Shown: positions 1 to 5,520 of the stretch, piece after piece
How the letters are laid out: each line of letters begins with the position of its first letter
Position numbering within the stretch: position 1 is the stretch's first letter
NCBI GenBank assembly: GCA_031411235.1
Contig: JANOAR010000169.1
Coordinates: 1 to 5,520 of the forward strand
Direction: 5' to 3'
Length of the DNA stretch: 5,520 bases
Source of the DNA: JANOAR01 sp031411235
GTDB lineage: Bacteria; Verrucomicrobiota; Verrucomicrobiia; Verrucomicrobiales; Verrucomicrobiaceae
The notes under the pieces: model-generated
What the model saw: the letters and a program-made list of their open reading frames with translations, nothing else
The model's database searches: none
Told to the model about the DNA's origin: nothing
Translations under genes and position numbers: made by a program

Positions 1-75
1 GAGAGCACGCGAACCCAAGAGATGTCTGGGGCTGGCGCATGATAGAAGCGCCCCTCATTCAGAATCGCTGCCGTA

Positions 76-123
76 CCCAGGGTAGCCTGCAACTCGCCAA
101 GGCTCGTCTCAGGCAACCCTGGG
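76..123. repeat. Long imperfect inverted repeat (stem-loop) adjacent to the 128-156 palindrome
   Basis: Bases 76-89 (CCCAGGGTAGCCTG) pair with 110-123 (CAGGCAACCCTGGG) over 14 positions with one A-A mismatch, leaving a 20-base loop. The stem is GC-rich and would be very stable in RNA of either strand. It ends four bases before the 128-156 palindrome, so RNA running leftward past metG would form two consecutive hairpins. No T-tract follows on either side. Possible roles are a transcript 3' end, an mRNA-stabilising element or part of a dispersed palindromic repeat; the sequence alone does not choose. Confidence 0.6.
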
Positions 124-127
124 CTTC

Positions 128-156
128 ATTCCATAACACCATTGGTGTTATGGAAT
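128..156. repeat. Perfect palindrome (13-bp arms, 3-base centre), candidate metG 3' terminator or operator
   Basis: ATTCCATAACACC (128-140) is followed by ATT and then its exact reverse complement GGTGTTATGGAAT (144-156). If the outer bases of the centre pair, the arms are 14 bp around a single base. It lies 87 bases beyond the metG stop on the minus strand. Neither side has a run of T after the stem, so it is not a textbook intrinsic terminator. The AT-rich, perfectly symmetric sequence with AACACC/GGTGTT half-sites also fits a dimeric repressor site. The structure is read directly; the function is undecided. Confidence 0.7.
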
Positions 157-242
157 TCTTGCTTCGTCCGCGCTATCAATCTTTGCGATAGGCGTTCGCA
201 GTTGCGGGCTGGCCAACTTATGAAACTACGGAGTTTATAGCG

Positions 243-1811
243 CTAAACCGCCACTTCCACGCGGGGAAAGAGCGGCACACCCTCACCAAGTTGATGCCCA
301 GCGGGCAGCATTCCCCAGTGCAGATCTTTGAGCTGGAAGCCAGCGGGCAAGGCCCAGCCGAGTTGCTCGCGGATGCGCTCGCACATCGTTGGCATGATGG
401 GCTGGAGTAGCACGGTGACATGCGCGATGGCCTCGGCGAGATGATGCAGCACGCTGTCGAGGCGTGGGCCTGCGGACTCGTCTTTGGCCAGCTTGAAGGG
501 CGCTGTCTGCTCAATGAAACCGTTGGCGGCAGTGACGATTTTCCACGCCTCGTCGATGCCGTGATGAATGGCCCAGGACTCCATCTTCGCAGGGTACGCA
601 GCCTCGGCGTCGGCTACGGTTTGGCGCAGCGCAGCGTTGATGTCATCATCGTAGGTGCCCGTGGCGATGCGGCCCTGGCGGTAGTTGTTGGCCATCTTCA
701 GCGTGCGGTTCAGCAGGTTGCCCAGGCCGCCACCGAGTTCCTTGTTGTAGGCCATCAGGATGCGCTCATCGCTGAAGTCGGCATCATAGCCCGTGGCGAT
801 GTCGTGCATCAGGTAATAGCGCAGACCGTCTGGGCCGAAGGTGTCGGCGAGGGCGTTGGGATCAATGACATTGCCCAGGCTCTTGCTGATTTTCCCACCC
901 TTCAGATTCCACCAACCATGCACGATCAACTGCGGCATCTGCTCGTCGCTGAAGCCCAGCGCACGCAGCATGATCGGCCAATAGACAGCGTGCGCGGGGA
1001 TGAGGATGTCCTTGCCAATGACCTGCGCGGCGGCAGGCCACAGGCTGCTGAAATCAGGCATCGTGGTGTTACCCGCCTCCTCGGCCATGTAGCCTGCGAA
1101 GCTGAGGTAGTTGGCCAGGGCATCGAACCACACGTAGTTCACAAAGCGTGGATCGAAGGGCAGGGGAATGCCCCAGGTGAGGCGTTCGATCGGGCGCGAG
1201 ATACACAGATCCATCGAGCCGAAGTTCTCCAGCGCATTGAGCACATCGTTGGCCCGATGCGCCGGGAAAATGAACTGCGGATGGCTGCGGATGAAGTCCT
1301 TCAGCCACTCGATGTGCGGGCTCATGCGGAAGTACCAGTTGTCCTCCTCTAGCTCTACGACCTCGCCCCATTCCTCGCCGAAGTTGCCATCTTCGCCGCG
1401 CTCTTTGTCAGTGAGGAACTGCTCGGCACGCACGCTGTATGAGCCTTTGTAGGTCTGTTTGTAGAGTTGTCCTTCGTCGTGCAGGCGCTGCAACATGGCC
1501 TGCACCACACGCTTGTGTTTGTCGTCGGTGGTGGCCGCCCAGCCATCATAGCAGACGCCGAGTTTTGTCCACAGCGCGGTGAAGTGCTCAGTGACGCCAT
1601 CGACAAAAGCCTGGGGAGAGAGCCCGGCTTTGTCGGCGCTCTTCTGCACCTTTTGCCCATGCTGATCGACGCCTGTGAGGAAGTAAACTTCGCGCCCGAC
1701 GAGCCGCTGATAACGTGCCATGACGTCGGCCAGCACCTTCTCATAAGCATGGCCAATGTGCGGCGCAGCGTTGGTGTAGTCGATGGCGGTGGTGATGTAG
1801 TAGGGGGGCAT
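243..1811 (-). CDS. metG: Methionyl-tRNA synthetase (class I, zinc-knuckle cysteines absent)
   Basis: Charges tRNA-Met with methionine in the cytoplasm (ATP + Met + tRNA-Met to Met-tRNA-Met + AMP + PPi). The 522-residue product shows the class Ia signature HIGH at H18-H21 (context APHIGH) and the KMSKS loop as KISKS at 307-311 (context LKGGKISKSLGN). Family motifs include FLTGVDQHGQK near 44-54, a Rossmann-fold active-site block around 223-305, and the anticodon-domain entry NLLNR at 365-369 followed by an all-helical domain with W423. The connective-peptide region (about 120-165) has no cysteines, although many MetRSs carry one or two CxxC zinc knuckles there. There is no C-terminal EMAP-II/Trbp111-type tRNA-binding domain, so this is a short-form enzyme. 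I chose the ATG at 1811 because MPPYYITTAIDYTN is the usual family N-terminus; the 33-residue upstream extension to 1910 does not look conserved. No strong Shine-Dalgarno precedes it. Stop is TAG. Identification is certain by motif; the zinc loss is read directly. Confidence 0.97.
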   Translation of the reverse strand: MPPYYITTAIDYTNAAPHIGHAYEKVLADVMARYQRLVGREVYFLTGVDQHGQKVQKSADKAGLSPQAFVDGVTEHFTALWTKLGVCYDGWAATTDDKHKRVVQAMLQRLHDEGQLYKQTYKGSYSVRAEQFLTDKERGEDGNFGEEWGEVVELEEDNWYFRMSPHIEWLKDFIRSHPQFIFPAHRANDVLNALENFGSMDLCISRPIERLTWGIPLPFDPRFVNYVWFDALANYLSFAGYMAEEAGNTTMPDFSSLWPAAAQVIGKDILIPAHAVYWPIMLRALGFSDEQMPQLIVHGWWNLKGGKISKSLGNVIDPNALADTFGPDGLRYYLMHDIATGYDADFSDERILMAYNKELGGGLGNLLNRTLKMANNYRQGRIATGTYDDDINAALRQTVADAEAAYPAKMESWAIHHGIDEAWKIVTAANGFIEQTAPFKLAKDESAGPRLDSVLHHLAEAIAHVTVLLQPIMPTMCERIREQLGWALPAGFQLKDLHWGMLPAGHQLGEGVPLFPRVEVAV

Positions 1812-2044
1812 AAAGGAATCCGAATGTCCTAAATCCAAAACCTGCAAAGCGGAAACTGAATGTGGGGAAAAGACGGGCCGAGATACTGCCATGCTGATGG
1901 TGCGGCACAAGTCATCCTCAAGGCTAGTTTGGCCGTGTTCTTTTGTCCGAGTGGCTCGCTACTCGTGTGTCTGATTCTAAACAAAACCTGTCCGAACATA
2001 TCCATCGACGGCAGACGTTGGTTATGGCGCAATCATCCTTCTTT
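1812..2044. promoter_or_regulatory. Divergent intergenic region between metG and the cytochrome/propeller gene
   Basis: This 233-base gap separates two divergent start codons, so it should contain both promoters; no promoter can be assigned with confidence. The best single hexamer is TAGAAT on the minus strand (plus-strand 1974-1979), a 5-of-6 match to a sigma-70 -10 box. It has no good -35 at 16-18 bases. If used, it would give metG an untranslated leader of roughly 155 bases. A short hairpin (CGAGT at 1948-1952 with ACTCG at 1961-1965) lies just beside it. I looked for a T-box antiterminator motif ahead of metG and did not find one. Neither start codon has a clear Shine-Dalgarno sequence. 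The reading frames that extend both genes into this gap (metG to 1910, the plus-strand gene to 1943) look like chance openings. Confidence 0.35.
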
Positions 2045-4978
2045 ATGAAAGTCCTATCCGTCCTTTTCATCACCCTCGCGTTGTCCGTTTCTACCCAGGC
2101 TGCCAGCGGGCCTATTCGCGTGCTTTTCGCGGGTCAGGAGTCCGCAGCTCATGCCTCGGGCAAGCACTGCCACATCGTCATGCGCGACCTCGGGCGTGAC
2201 GCGATTTGGTTCGACTACATCGAGAGTGCCGGCGCTATCACGCCTGCCTATCTGGCGAACTTCGATGTGGTGCTGAGCGATGGCTTGGACGTGCCGACGA
2301 CGCTGCCTGTGCTGCGTTATGCTTTCAGTAATGATGAGGCCAAAGCGGCTGCGGATGTGGCCGCTGTGCGCGAGAGCATCATGAAAGCCATCAGCGCGGA
2401 GCGTCGCAAGGACTACGAGGCCTTCATCGCGCAGCGCGAGCCCGAGCAACGCGAGCCCAACGCCCAAGTCGCCAACTATGAGAAGCGTGCCGAGCCACTG
2501 ACATTTCAGAAGCCGATGAGCGTGAAGGCCAGCATGGAGCGCACCCAGGTGCCTGCCGACATGGAGCTAAGTCTCTTCGCCGCCGAGCCCGACATCAAGA
2601 AGCCCATCGCCATGGCTTGGGATGAGCGTGGTCGCTGCTGGGTCGCCGAGACGGAAGACTACCCGCACGGCCTCGTGGAGACGGGCATGGGCCACGACGA
2701 CATCAAAATCTGCGAGGATACGAACGGCGATGGCAAGGCGGACAAGTTCACCGTCTTCGCCGACAAGCTGAACATCCCCACGGGCCTAGTGCTGGTGAAT
2801 GGCGGCGTCATCGTCAGCCAGCCGCCGCGCTTCCTTTTTCTGAAGGATACCGACGGCGATGACAAGGCTGACGTGCGGCAAGAAATCTTCACCGGCTACG
2901 GCATTCGCGATACCCATGCACAAGCCAGCAACCTGCACTACGGCTACGACAACTGGCTCTACGGCTGCGTCGGCTACTCGGGTTTCGAGGGCAAGGTGGG
3001 CGATAAGGACGTGAAATTCACCATGGGCACCTATCGCTTCAAGGCGGATGGCAGTGCGCTGGAGTTCCTGCATCAGTTCACCAACAACGCCTGGGGCCAC
3101 AGCGCCAACGCCGCGGGGGATCAGTTCGGTGGCACGGCCAATGGTGCGCCGATCTTCTACGGCGGCATCCCCGCGAGCATCGTGCCGAAAGGCGTGCGCA
3201 TCATGACGGCAAAGAAGATCAATGAGGTGGATACGGCTCATGCGATCACGCCGAACATACGCCAAGTCGATGTGTTCAACGGTTATACCGCAGCGGCGGG
3301 CTCCAACTTCATCAACTCCGAGGCGTTACCCACTCGCTTGCAAGGCGGCGCGATGATCTGCGAGCCGACGATGAAGCTCATCACCTTCATGCCAGTGGTC
3401 GCGCAGGGTGCAGGCTATACGGCGAAGGATGGCTTCAGTCTCGTCGCCAGCAGTGATGAATGGATGTCGCCCGTCCATGCCGAGGTCGGCCCCGATGGCG
3501 CGATCTGGTTCTGCGATTGGCAGAATTTTATCATCCAGCACAACCCCACACCGAGCGTCGAGCGCGGTGGCTTCGCGGCCAAAACAGGCGTCGGTGGTGC
3601 CCATGAAAACGACCTGCGCGATCATGCTCGCGGGCGCATTTATCGTGTGCTCAGCAAACCAAGCACGATCACCAGAGGCGGCATAGTCGCAGCCCCGATC
3701 CCCCTCGGAGAGCCAGGGCATCTCATCCAGGCATTGAGCAGCGGCACGCAGCAGCAGCGTCTCACCGCCCAGCGTCTTATCGTCCAGGGCACCGTAGAAA
3801 AATCAGCGATGATCGACCTCGGAGCCCTGGCTAAGCTCGTCCTCGCCAACAATGGCCACATCGCCGCCGTCCACGCACTGTGGGCTTTGCAAGGCCTCGG
3901 CAAGCTCGATGAAGCCACCCACCGCACCGCCCTTCTCGCTAAAGACGCCAAGCTGCGTCGCAATGCCATCCGTGCGCTGGGCACCGATGCCAAGTCGCAG
4001 GCGCTGCTCTTTGGCGCGGGCGTCGTCAGCGATCCCGACCTGCACACCCGTCTCGCCGCGTTGGTGAAGCTCGCAGAGTTCACCACCACGCCCGAGATCA
4101 AGCATCTCGTCTCGCAATGGATGATCGACCCCGCCAACAAAGGCGACGAGTGGCTCAACGACGCCGTGCGTCTGCTCGCCAAAAAACACGGCGCGCAAGC
4201 CTTCATCGACGGGCCGAATCTAGTCACCAACGCGGGCATGGAAGAGCTGGGCAAAGATGGCCAACCCCTCGGCTGGCAGCGCCGTGACTATGGCAAAAGC
4301 AAGGGCAACCAAAAGGCCGAGTGGAAGATCGTCACCGCCCCCGGCATGACGCACAGCGGCAAGGCAGCCATGCGCTGCATCACTTGGGATCAAGGTGACA
4401 CCAGCTTCTACCAGGACGTGCCGTTGAAGAAAGGCACGACCTATAAACTGACCGCCTGGGTGAAGACTCATGCCTTCAAAGGCAAGCTCAGCCTCAACGA
4501 TCACATAGGCCGCGCCGAGACGGATCAGATCACTCGCGACAGCGACTGGGTGGAAGTCGATGCCACATGGCTGAACAAGGACAAAGACCATGCCAGCATC
4601 AACCTACTGCACGTCGGCAAAGGTGATGGCCTCTGGGACGATGTGAAGCTCTGCGAGCAACTGCCCCTCATTGATCCTGCCGACAAACTGGCCGCTGGCG
4701 ACAGCAAGCGCGGCGAAACCATCTTTTGGAACCACCCCATCGCCGCGTGCAAAAATTGCCATGTGCTGAAGGGTCAAGGCAGCGTCGTCGGCCCGGCGCT
4801 CGATGGCATCGCCACCCGCAAAGATGAGGCCTACATCACCGAGTCCTTGTTGAACCCCAACTCCGTCCTAGCCGAGGGCTACGTCGCCACCCCCATCTCG
4901 CCCATGCCCCCCATGGGGCTCATCCTGAAGCCGCAGGAACTCGCGGATGTGAAGGCCTTCATCATGTCGCTGAAGTAA
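2045..4978 (+). CDS. Exported PVC-type beta-propeller dehydrogenase-like protein with HEAT-like, CBM-like and C-terminal cytochrome c domains
   Basis: A 977-residue exported protein. Residues 1-20 are a signal peptide (MK, hydrophobic core, cleavage near STQAA). Residues about 24-80 resemble the first half of a ThuA-like fold (IRVLFAGQ start). A charged linker holds QREPEQREPN at 130-139. Residues about 175-536 form the PVC 'membrane-bound dehydrogenase' propeller (AWDERGRCWVAE at 191-202, DTHAQ at 289-293, VGPDGAIWFCDWQN at 481-494, GRIYRV at 530-535). Ca-loop-like motifs DTNGDGKAD (225-233) and DTDGDDKAD (268-276) lie within it. Residues about 556-715 are Ala/Leu-rich and HEAT-like. Residues 725-871 start NLVTNAGMEE and look like a CBM4/9-type jelly roll. 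Residues about 880-977 are a monoheme cytochrome c with CKNCH at 902-906 and a likely axial Met in MPPMG (954-958). Family knowledge: such proteins are predicted periplasmic oxidoreductases or heme carriers, with substrates mostly unknown; sugar oxidation is my inference. ATG 2045 was chosen because it puts the signal peptide at the N-terminus. ATG 2024 (7 residues longer) is possible; TTG 1943 is unlikely. No clear Shine-Dalgarno is visible. No frameshift is seen. Confidence 0.95.
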   Translation: MKVLSVLFITLALSVSTQAASGPIRVLFAGQESAAHASGKHCHIVMRDLGRDAIWFDYIESAGAITPAYLANFDVVLSDGLDVPTTLPVLRYAFSNDEAKAAADVAAVRESIMKAISAERRKDYEAFIAQREPEQREPNAQVANYEKRAEPLTFQKPMSVKASMERTQVPADMELSLFAAEPDIKKPIAMAWDERGRCWVAETEDYPHGLVETGMGHDDIKICEDTNGDGKADKFTVFADKLNIPTGLVLVNGGVIVSQPPRFLFLKDTDGDDKADVRQEIFTGYGIRDTHAQASNLHYGYDNWLYGCVGYSGFEGKVGDKDVKFTMGTYRFKADGSALEFLHQFTNNAWGHSANAAGDQFGGTANGAPIFYGGIPASIVPKGVRIMTAKKINEVDTAHAITPNIRQVDVFNGYTAAAGSNFINSEALPTRLQGGAMICEPTMKLITFMPVVAQGAGYTAKDGFSLVASSDEWMSPVHAEVGPDGAIWFCDWQNFIIQHNPTPSVERGGFAAKTGVGGAHENDLRDHARGRIYRVLSKPSTITRGGIVAAPIPLGEPGHLIQALSSGTQQQRLTAQRLIVQGTVEKSAMIDLGALAKLVLANNGHIAAVHALWALQGLGKLDEATHRTALLAKDAKLRRNAIRALGTDAKSQALLFGAGVVSDPDLHTRLAALVKLAEFTTTPEIKHLVSQWMIDPANKGDEWLNDAVRLLAKKHGAQAFIDGPNLVTNAGMEELGKDGQPLGWQRRDYGKSKGNQKAEWKIVTAPGMTHSGKAAMRCITWDQGDTSFYQDVPLKKGTTYKLTAWVKTHAFKGKLSLNDHIGRAETDQITRDSDWVEVDATWLNKDKDHASINLLHVGKGDGLWDDVKLCEQLPLIDPADKLAAGDSKRGETIFWNHPIAACKNCHVLKGQGSVVGPALDGIATRKDEAYITESLLNPNSVLAEGYVATPISPMPPMGLILKPQELADVKAFIMSLK

Positions 4979-4979
4979 G

Positions 4980-5025
4980 GGCGCAGACCGCGAAGGTGTA
5001 AGTGCTCTGGTCATCCAGATGCGCC
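4980..5025 (+). terminator. Possible 3'-UTR fold or weak terminator after the cytochrome/propeller gene
   Basis: Immediately after the TAA stop (4976-4978), GGCGCA (4980-4985) is the exact reverse complement of TGCGCC (5020-5025). Between them lies a small hairpin with five-base arms TCTGG (5006-5010) and CCAGA (5015-5019) around TCAT, and a weaker ACC/GGT pairing at 4987-4997. Together these could form a compact branched fold. There is no T-run after it, so it is not a standard intrinsic terminator; no better candidate lies nearby. The pairing is seen; the role is inference. Confidence 0.3.
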
Positions 5026-5125
5026 GCTCCCAGCGATGCCCGCTGGCTGGCATAGGCATCCCCTGCCTGTGCTCCCGCCATACCCTAGCCCCCTTGCGGA
5101 AAGCCCTTCAGGAGCGACAAAGCCT

Positions 5126-5224
5126 CAAAAAGGAACCACGGTCGATCCAGCCAGAACTCCGGAACGGCAAAAAGGAACTTCGTCCAGACAAAAGGAGTTA
5201 CGAAAACCCTTTCCGGAGTCCAGA
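5126..5224. repeat. Short degenerate repeats with CAAAAAGGAAC core and TCCAG tail
   Basis: CAAAAAGGAAC occurs exactly at 5126-5136 and 5168-5178, and a variant CAAAAGGAG occurs at 5189-5197. Each is followed at variable distance by TCCAG (around 5146, 5183 and 5218), giving a loose unit of A-rich core, CG-containing spacer and TCCAGA/C. The same stretch contains the inverted repeat ACTCCGGAA (5156-5164) and TTCCGGAGT (5211-5219). On the minus strand it reads as repeated GTTCCTTTTTG blocks. It looks like non-coding repeat sequence rather than a gene; whether it belongs to a genome-wide family cannot be told from one window. Confidence 0.45.
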
Positions 5225-5297
5225 AAAGCATATTCTGACCGCTGTTGCACCACCACCGATGACGCCCGCCGCCAGAGCCATCAGGAATGGAGAGCTA

Positions 5298-5519
5298 TCA
5301 GCCAACTAACAACAGCATTCTTGAAGGCCCTTTTTGTCGGAAATCTAGTAGTAGCCGCCACAGCGGGGCGAACGCATTGAACCCGAACGCCGCTTTTGCC
5401 ATTGGGTTGATGTTGCTTGAGCAGGCGTCAAATTGAGCCGCCGCCGGGAGCCACGATGTCCCAATCTGGGGCTGGCGGGCGGTCTCGGGCCAATAGCGGC
5501 GCGATTGGTTGGTTGGACG
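5298..5519 (-). CDS. Possible partial hypothetical reading frame entering from the right edge
   Basis: A minus-strand frame is open from the right edge for 73 codons to TGA (5298-5300), followed directly by TAG (5295-5297). Its start, if any, lies outside the window. The peptide contains ETARQPQIGTSWLPAAAQ and ends with RMLLLVG. I do not recognise a family. About 47 of the 73 codons end in G or C, with the last 20 more A/T-rich, so codon use is only weakly supportive. A 49-codon ATG frame on the plus strand (5287-5436) overlaps it, and both cannot easily be real. If genuine it would be the tail of a gene convergent with the cytochrome/propeller gene. It could equally be part of a repeated non-coding element, because the same frame continues open after the tandem stop to TAG at 5085-5087. 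Confidence 0.25.
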   Translation of the reverse strand, partial: RPTNQSRRYWPETARQPQIGTSWLPAAAQFDACSSNINPMAKAAFGFNAFAPLWRLLLDFRQKGPSRMLLLVG

Positions 5520-5520
5520 T

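Larger units (their letters stand above)
1..242. other. Gene-poor left flank beyond the metG stop
   Basis: No confident gene. Besides the two hairpins at 76-156 there are weaker inverted repeats: CTATC 173-177 with GATAG 187-191, and AAACT 223-227 with AGTTT 232-236, the latter just past the metG stop. Reading frames open to the left edge exist on both strands: a plus-strand frame ending with TAG at 189-191, and a minus-strand frame with ATG at 58 (or 40) running off the edge. The plus frame runs through both hairpins, which argues against it. The minus ATG frame (MRGASIMRQPQTS...) is too short to judge. This could be the 5' end of a leftward gene, or repeat sequence. Confidence 0.4.
4979..5520. 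other. Gene-poor right flank (542 bases)
   Basis: No gene can be supported with confidence between the TAA at 4976-4978 and the right edge. The stretch holds the possible 3' fold at 4980-5025, the repeats at 5126-5224, and several mutually overlapping open frames. These are plus 5019-5309, plus 5036-5380, plus 5287-5436 (49 codons, ATG with AGGA directly against it), minus 5085-5231, and the minus frame from the edge to 5298. A further ATG at 5456 on the plus strand has GGGAG five bases upstream and stays open to the edge for 21 codons, so a rightward gene could begin there. None resembles a family I know. Several overlapping frames on both strands suggest low stop density rather than coding. 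Confidence 0.5.

Noticed and set aside
3..191. Plus-strand frame open from the left edge to TAG at 189-191
   Set aside because: It runs straight through both strong hairpins, including the perfect palindrome, and shows no recognisable protein family.
420..1352. 310-codon plus-strand open frame
   Set aside because: It lies entirely antisense to metG, whose product has intact HIGH and KISKS motifs. The antisense peptide has no recognisable domain and is a GC-rich codon shadow.
1812..1910. 33-residue N-terminal extension of MetRS
   Set aside because: The conserved N-terminus begins at MPPYYITTAIDY. The extension has no family counterpart and would consume much of the divergent promoter region.
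1812..1970. T-box or other riboswitch in the metG leader
   Set aside because: I looked for the T-box consensus (AGGGTGGnACCGCG-like) and a terminator/antiterminator pair on the minus strand and found neither.
1943..2044. N-terminal extension of the cytochrome/propeller protein from a TTG (or from ATG 2024)
   Set aside because: The TTG start would bury the signal peptide more than 30 residues in. ATG 2024 is possible but puts MAQSSFF in front of the basic MK start of the signal peptide, so 2045 is preferred.
3640..4254. 204-codon minus-strand open frame, and other minus frames within 2054-4752
   Set aside because: All are antisense to the clear 977-residue protein; their peptides are Arg/Ala/Ser-rich shadows without domains.
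5019..5380. Plus-strand open frames of 96 and 114 codons
   Set aside because: Two overlapping frames run through the degenerate repeats, have no domain and are rich in Lys/Arg/Pro/Ser. They have no credible ribosome binding site and are best seen as low-stop-density artefacts.
1..5520. Previously undescribed multi-gene system, CRISPR, transposon, tRNA or rRNA
   Set aside because: Only two clear, functionally unrelated genes are present. There are no regular repeat-spacer arrays, transposase motifs, cloverleaf-like segments or rRNA-like sequence.

Overview
The window most likely comes from a verrucomicrobial (PVC-superphylum) chromosome of moderately high GC. The main evidence is the large secreted protein at 2045-4978. 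It is the Verrucomicrobia/Planctomycetes-type 'membrane-bound dehydrogenase' beta-propeller fused to a C-terminal CxxCH cytochrome c domain, a family that is expanded in these phyla. The methionyl-tRNA synthetase, which has no zinc-knuckle cysteines, is compatible with this but does not by itself fix the phylum. Genus is not determinable from the sequence alone; something near Prosthecobacter/Verrucomicrobium is a guess.

Layout, left to right. Positions 1-242 hold no confident gene but contain two strong adjacent hairpins (76-123 and 128-156), downstream of the leftward gene metG. Positions 243-1811 (minus strand) are metG, complete at 522 codons. Positions 1812-2044 are a divergent intergenic region that must hold the 5' signals of both genes. 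Positions 2045-4978 (plus strand) encode a 977-residue exported multidomain protein: signal peptide, short ThuA-like N-terminal piece, six-bladed-propeller dehydrogenase-like domain with two Ca-loop-like motifs, alpha-helical HEAT-like region, carbohydrate-binding-module-like jelly roll, and monoheme cytochrome c. Positions 4979-5520 hold no confident gene. This tail contains a possible 3'-UTR fold just after the stop, a stretch of short degenerate repeats around 5126-5224, and a minus-strand reading frame entering from the right edge.

The two clear genes are divergent and functionally unrelated: one is cytoplasmic translation housekeeping, the other a periplasmic or surface redox/carbohydrate protein. 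They probably share only the intergenic region. I see no rRNA, tRNA, CRISPR array, transposase or phage gene. I also see nothing that makes a convincing new multi-gene system. The most interesting items are the domain architecture of the large cytochrome protein, the zinc-less MetRS, the tandem hairpins beyond metG, and the repeat-bearing non-coding tail.
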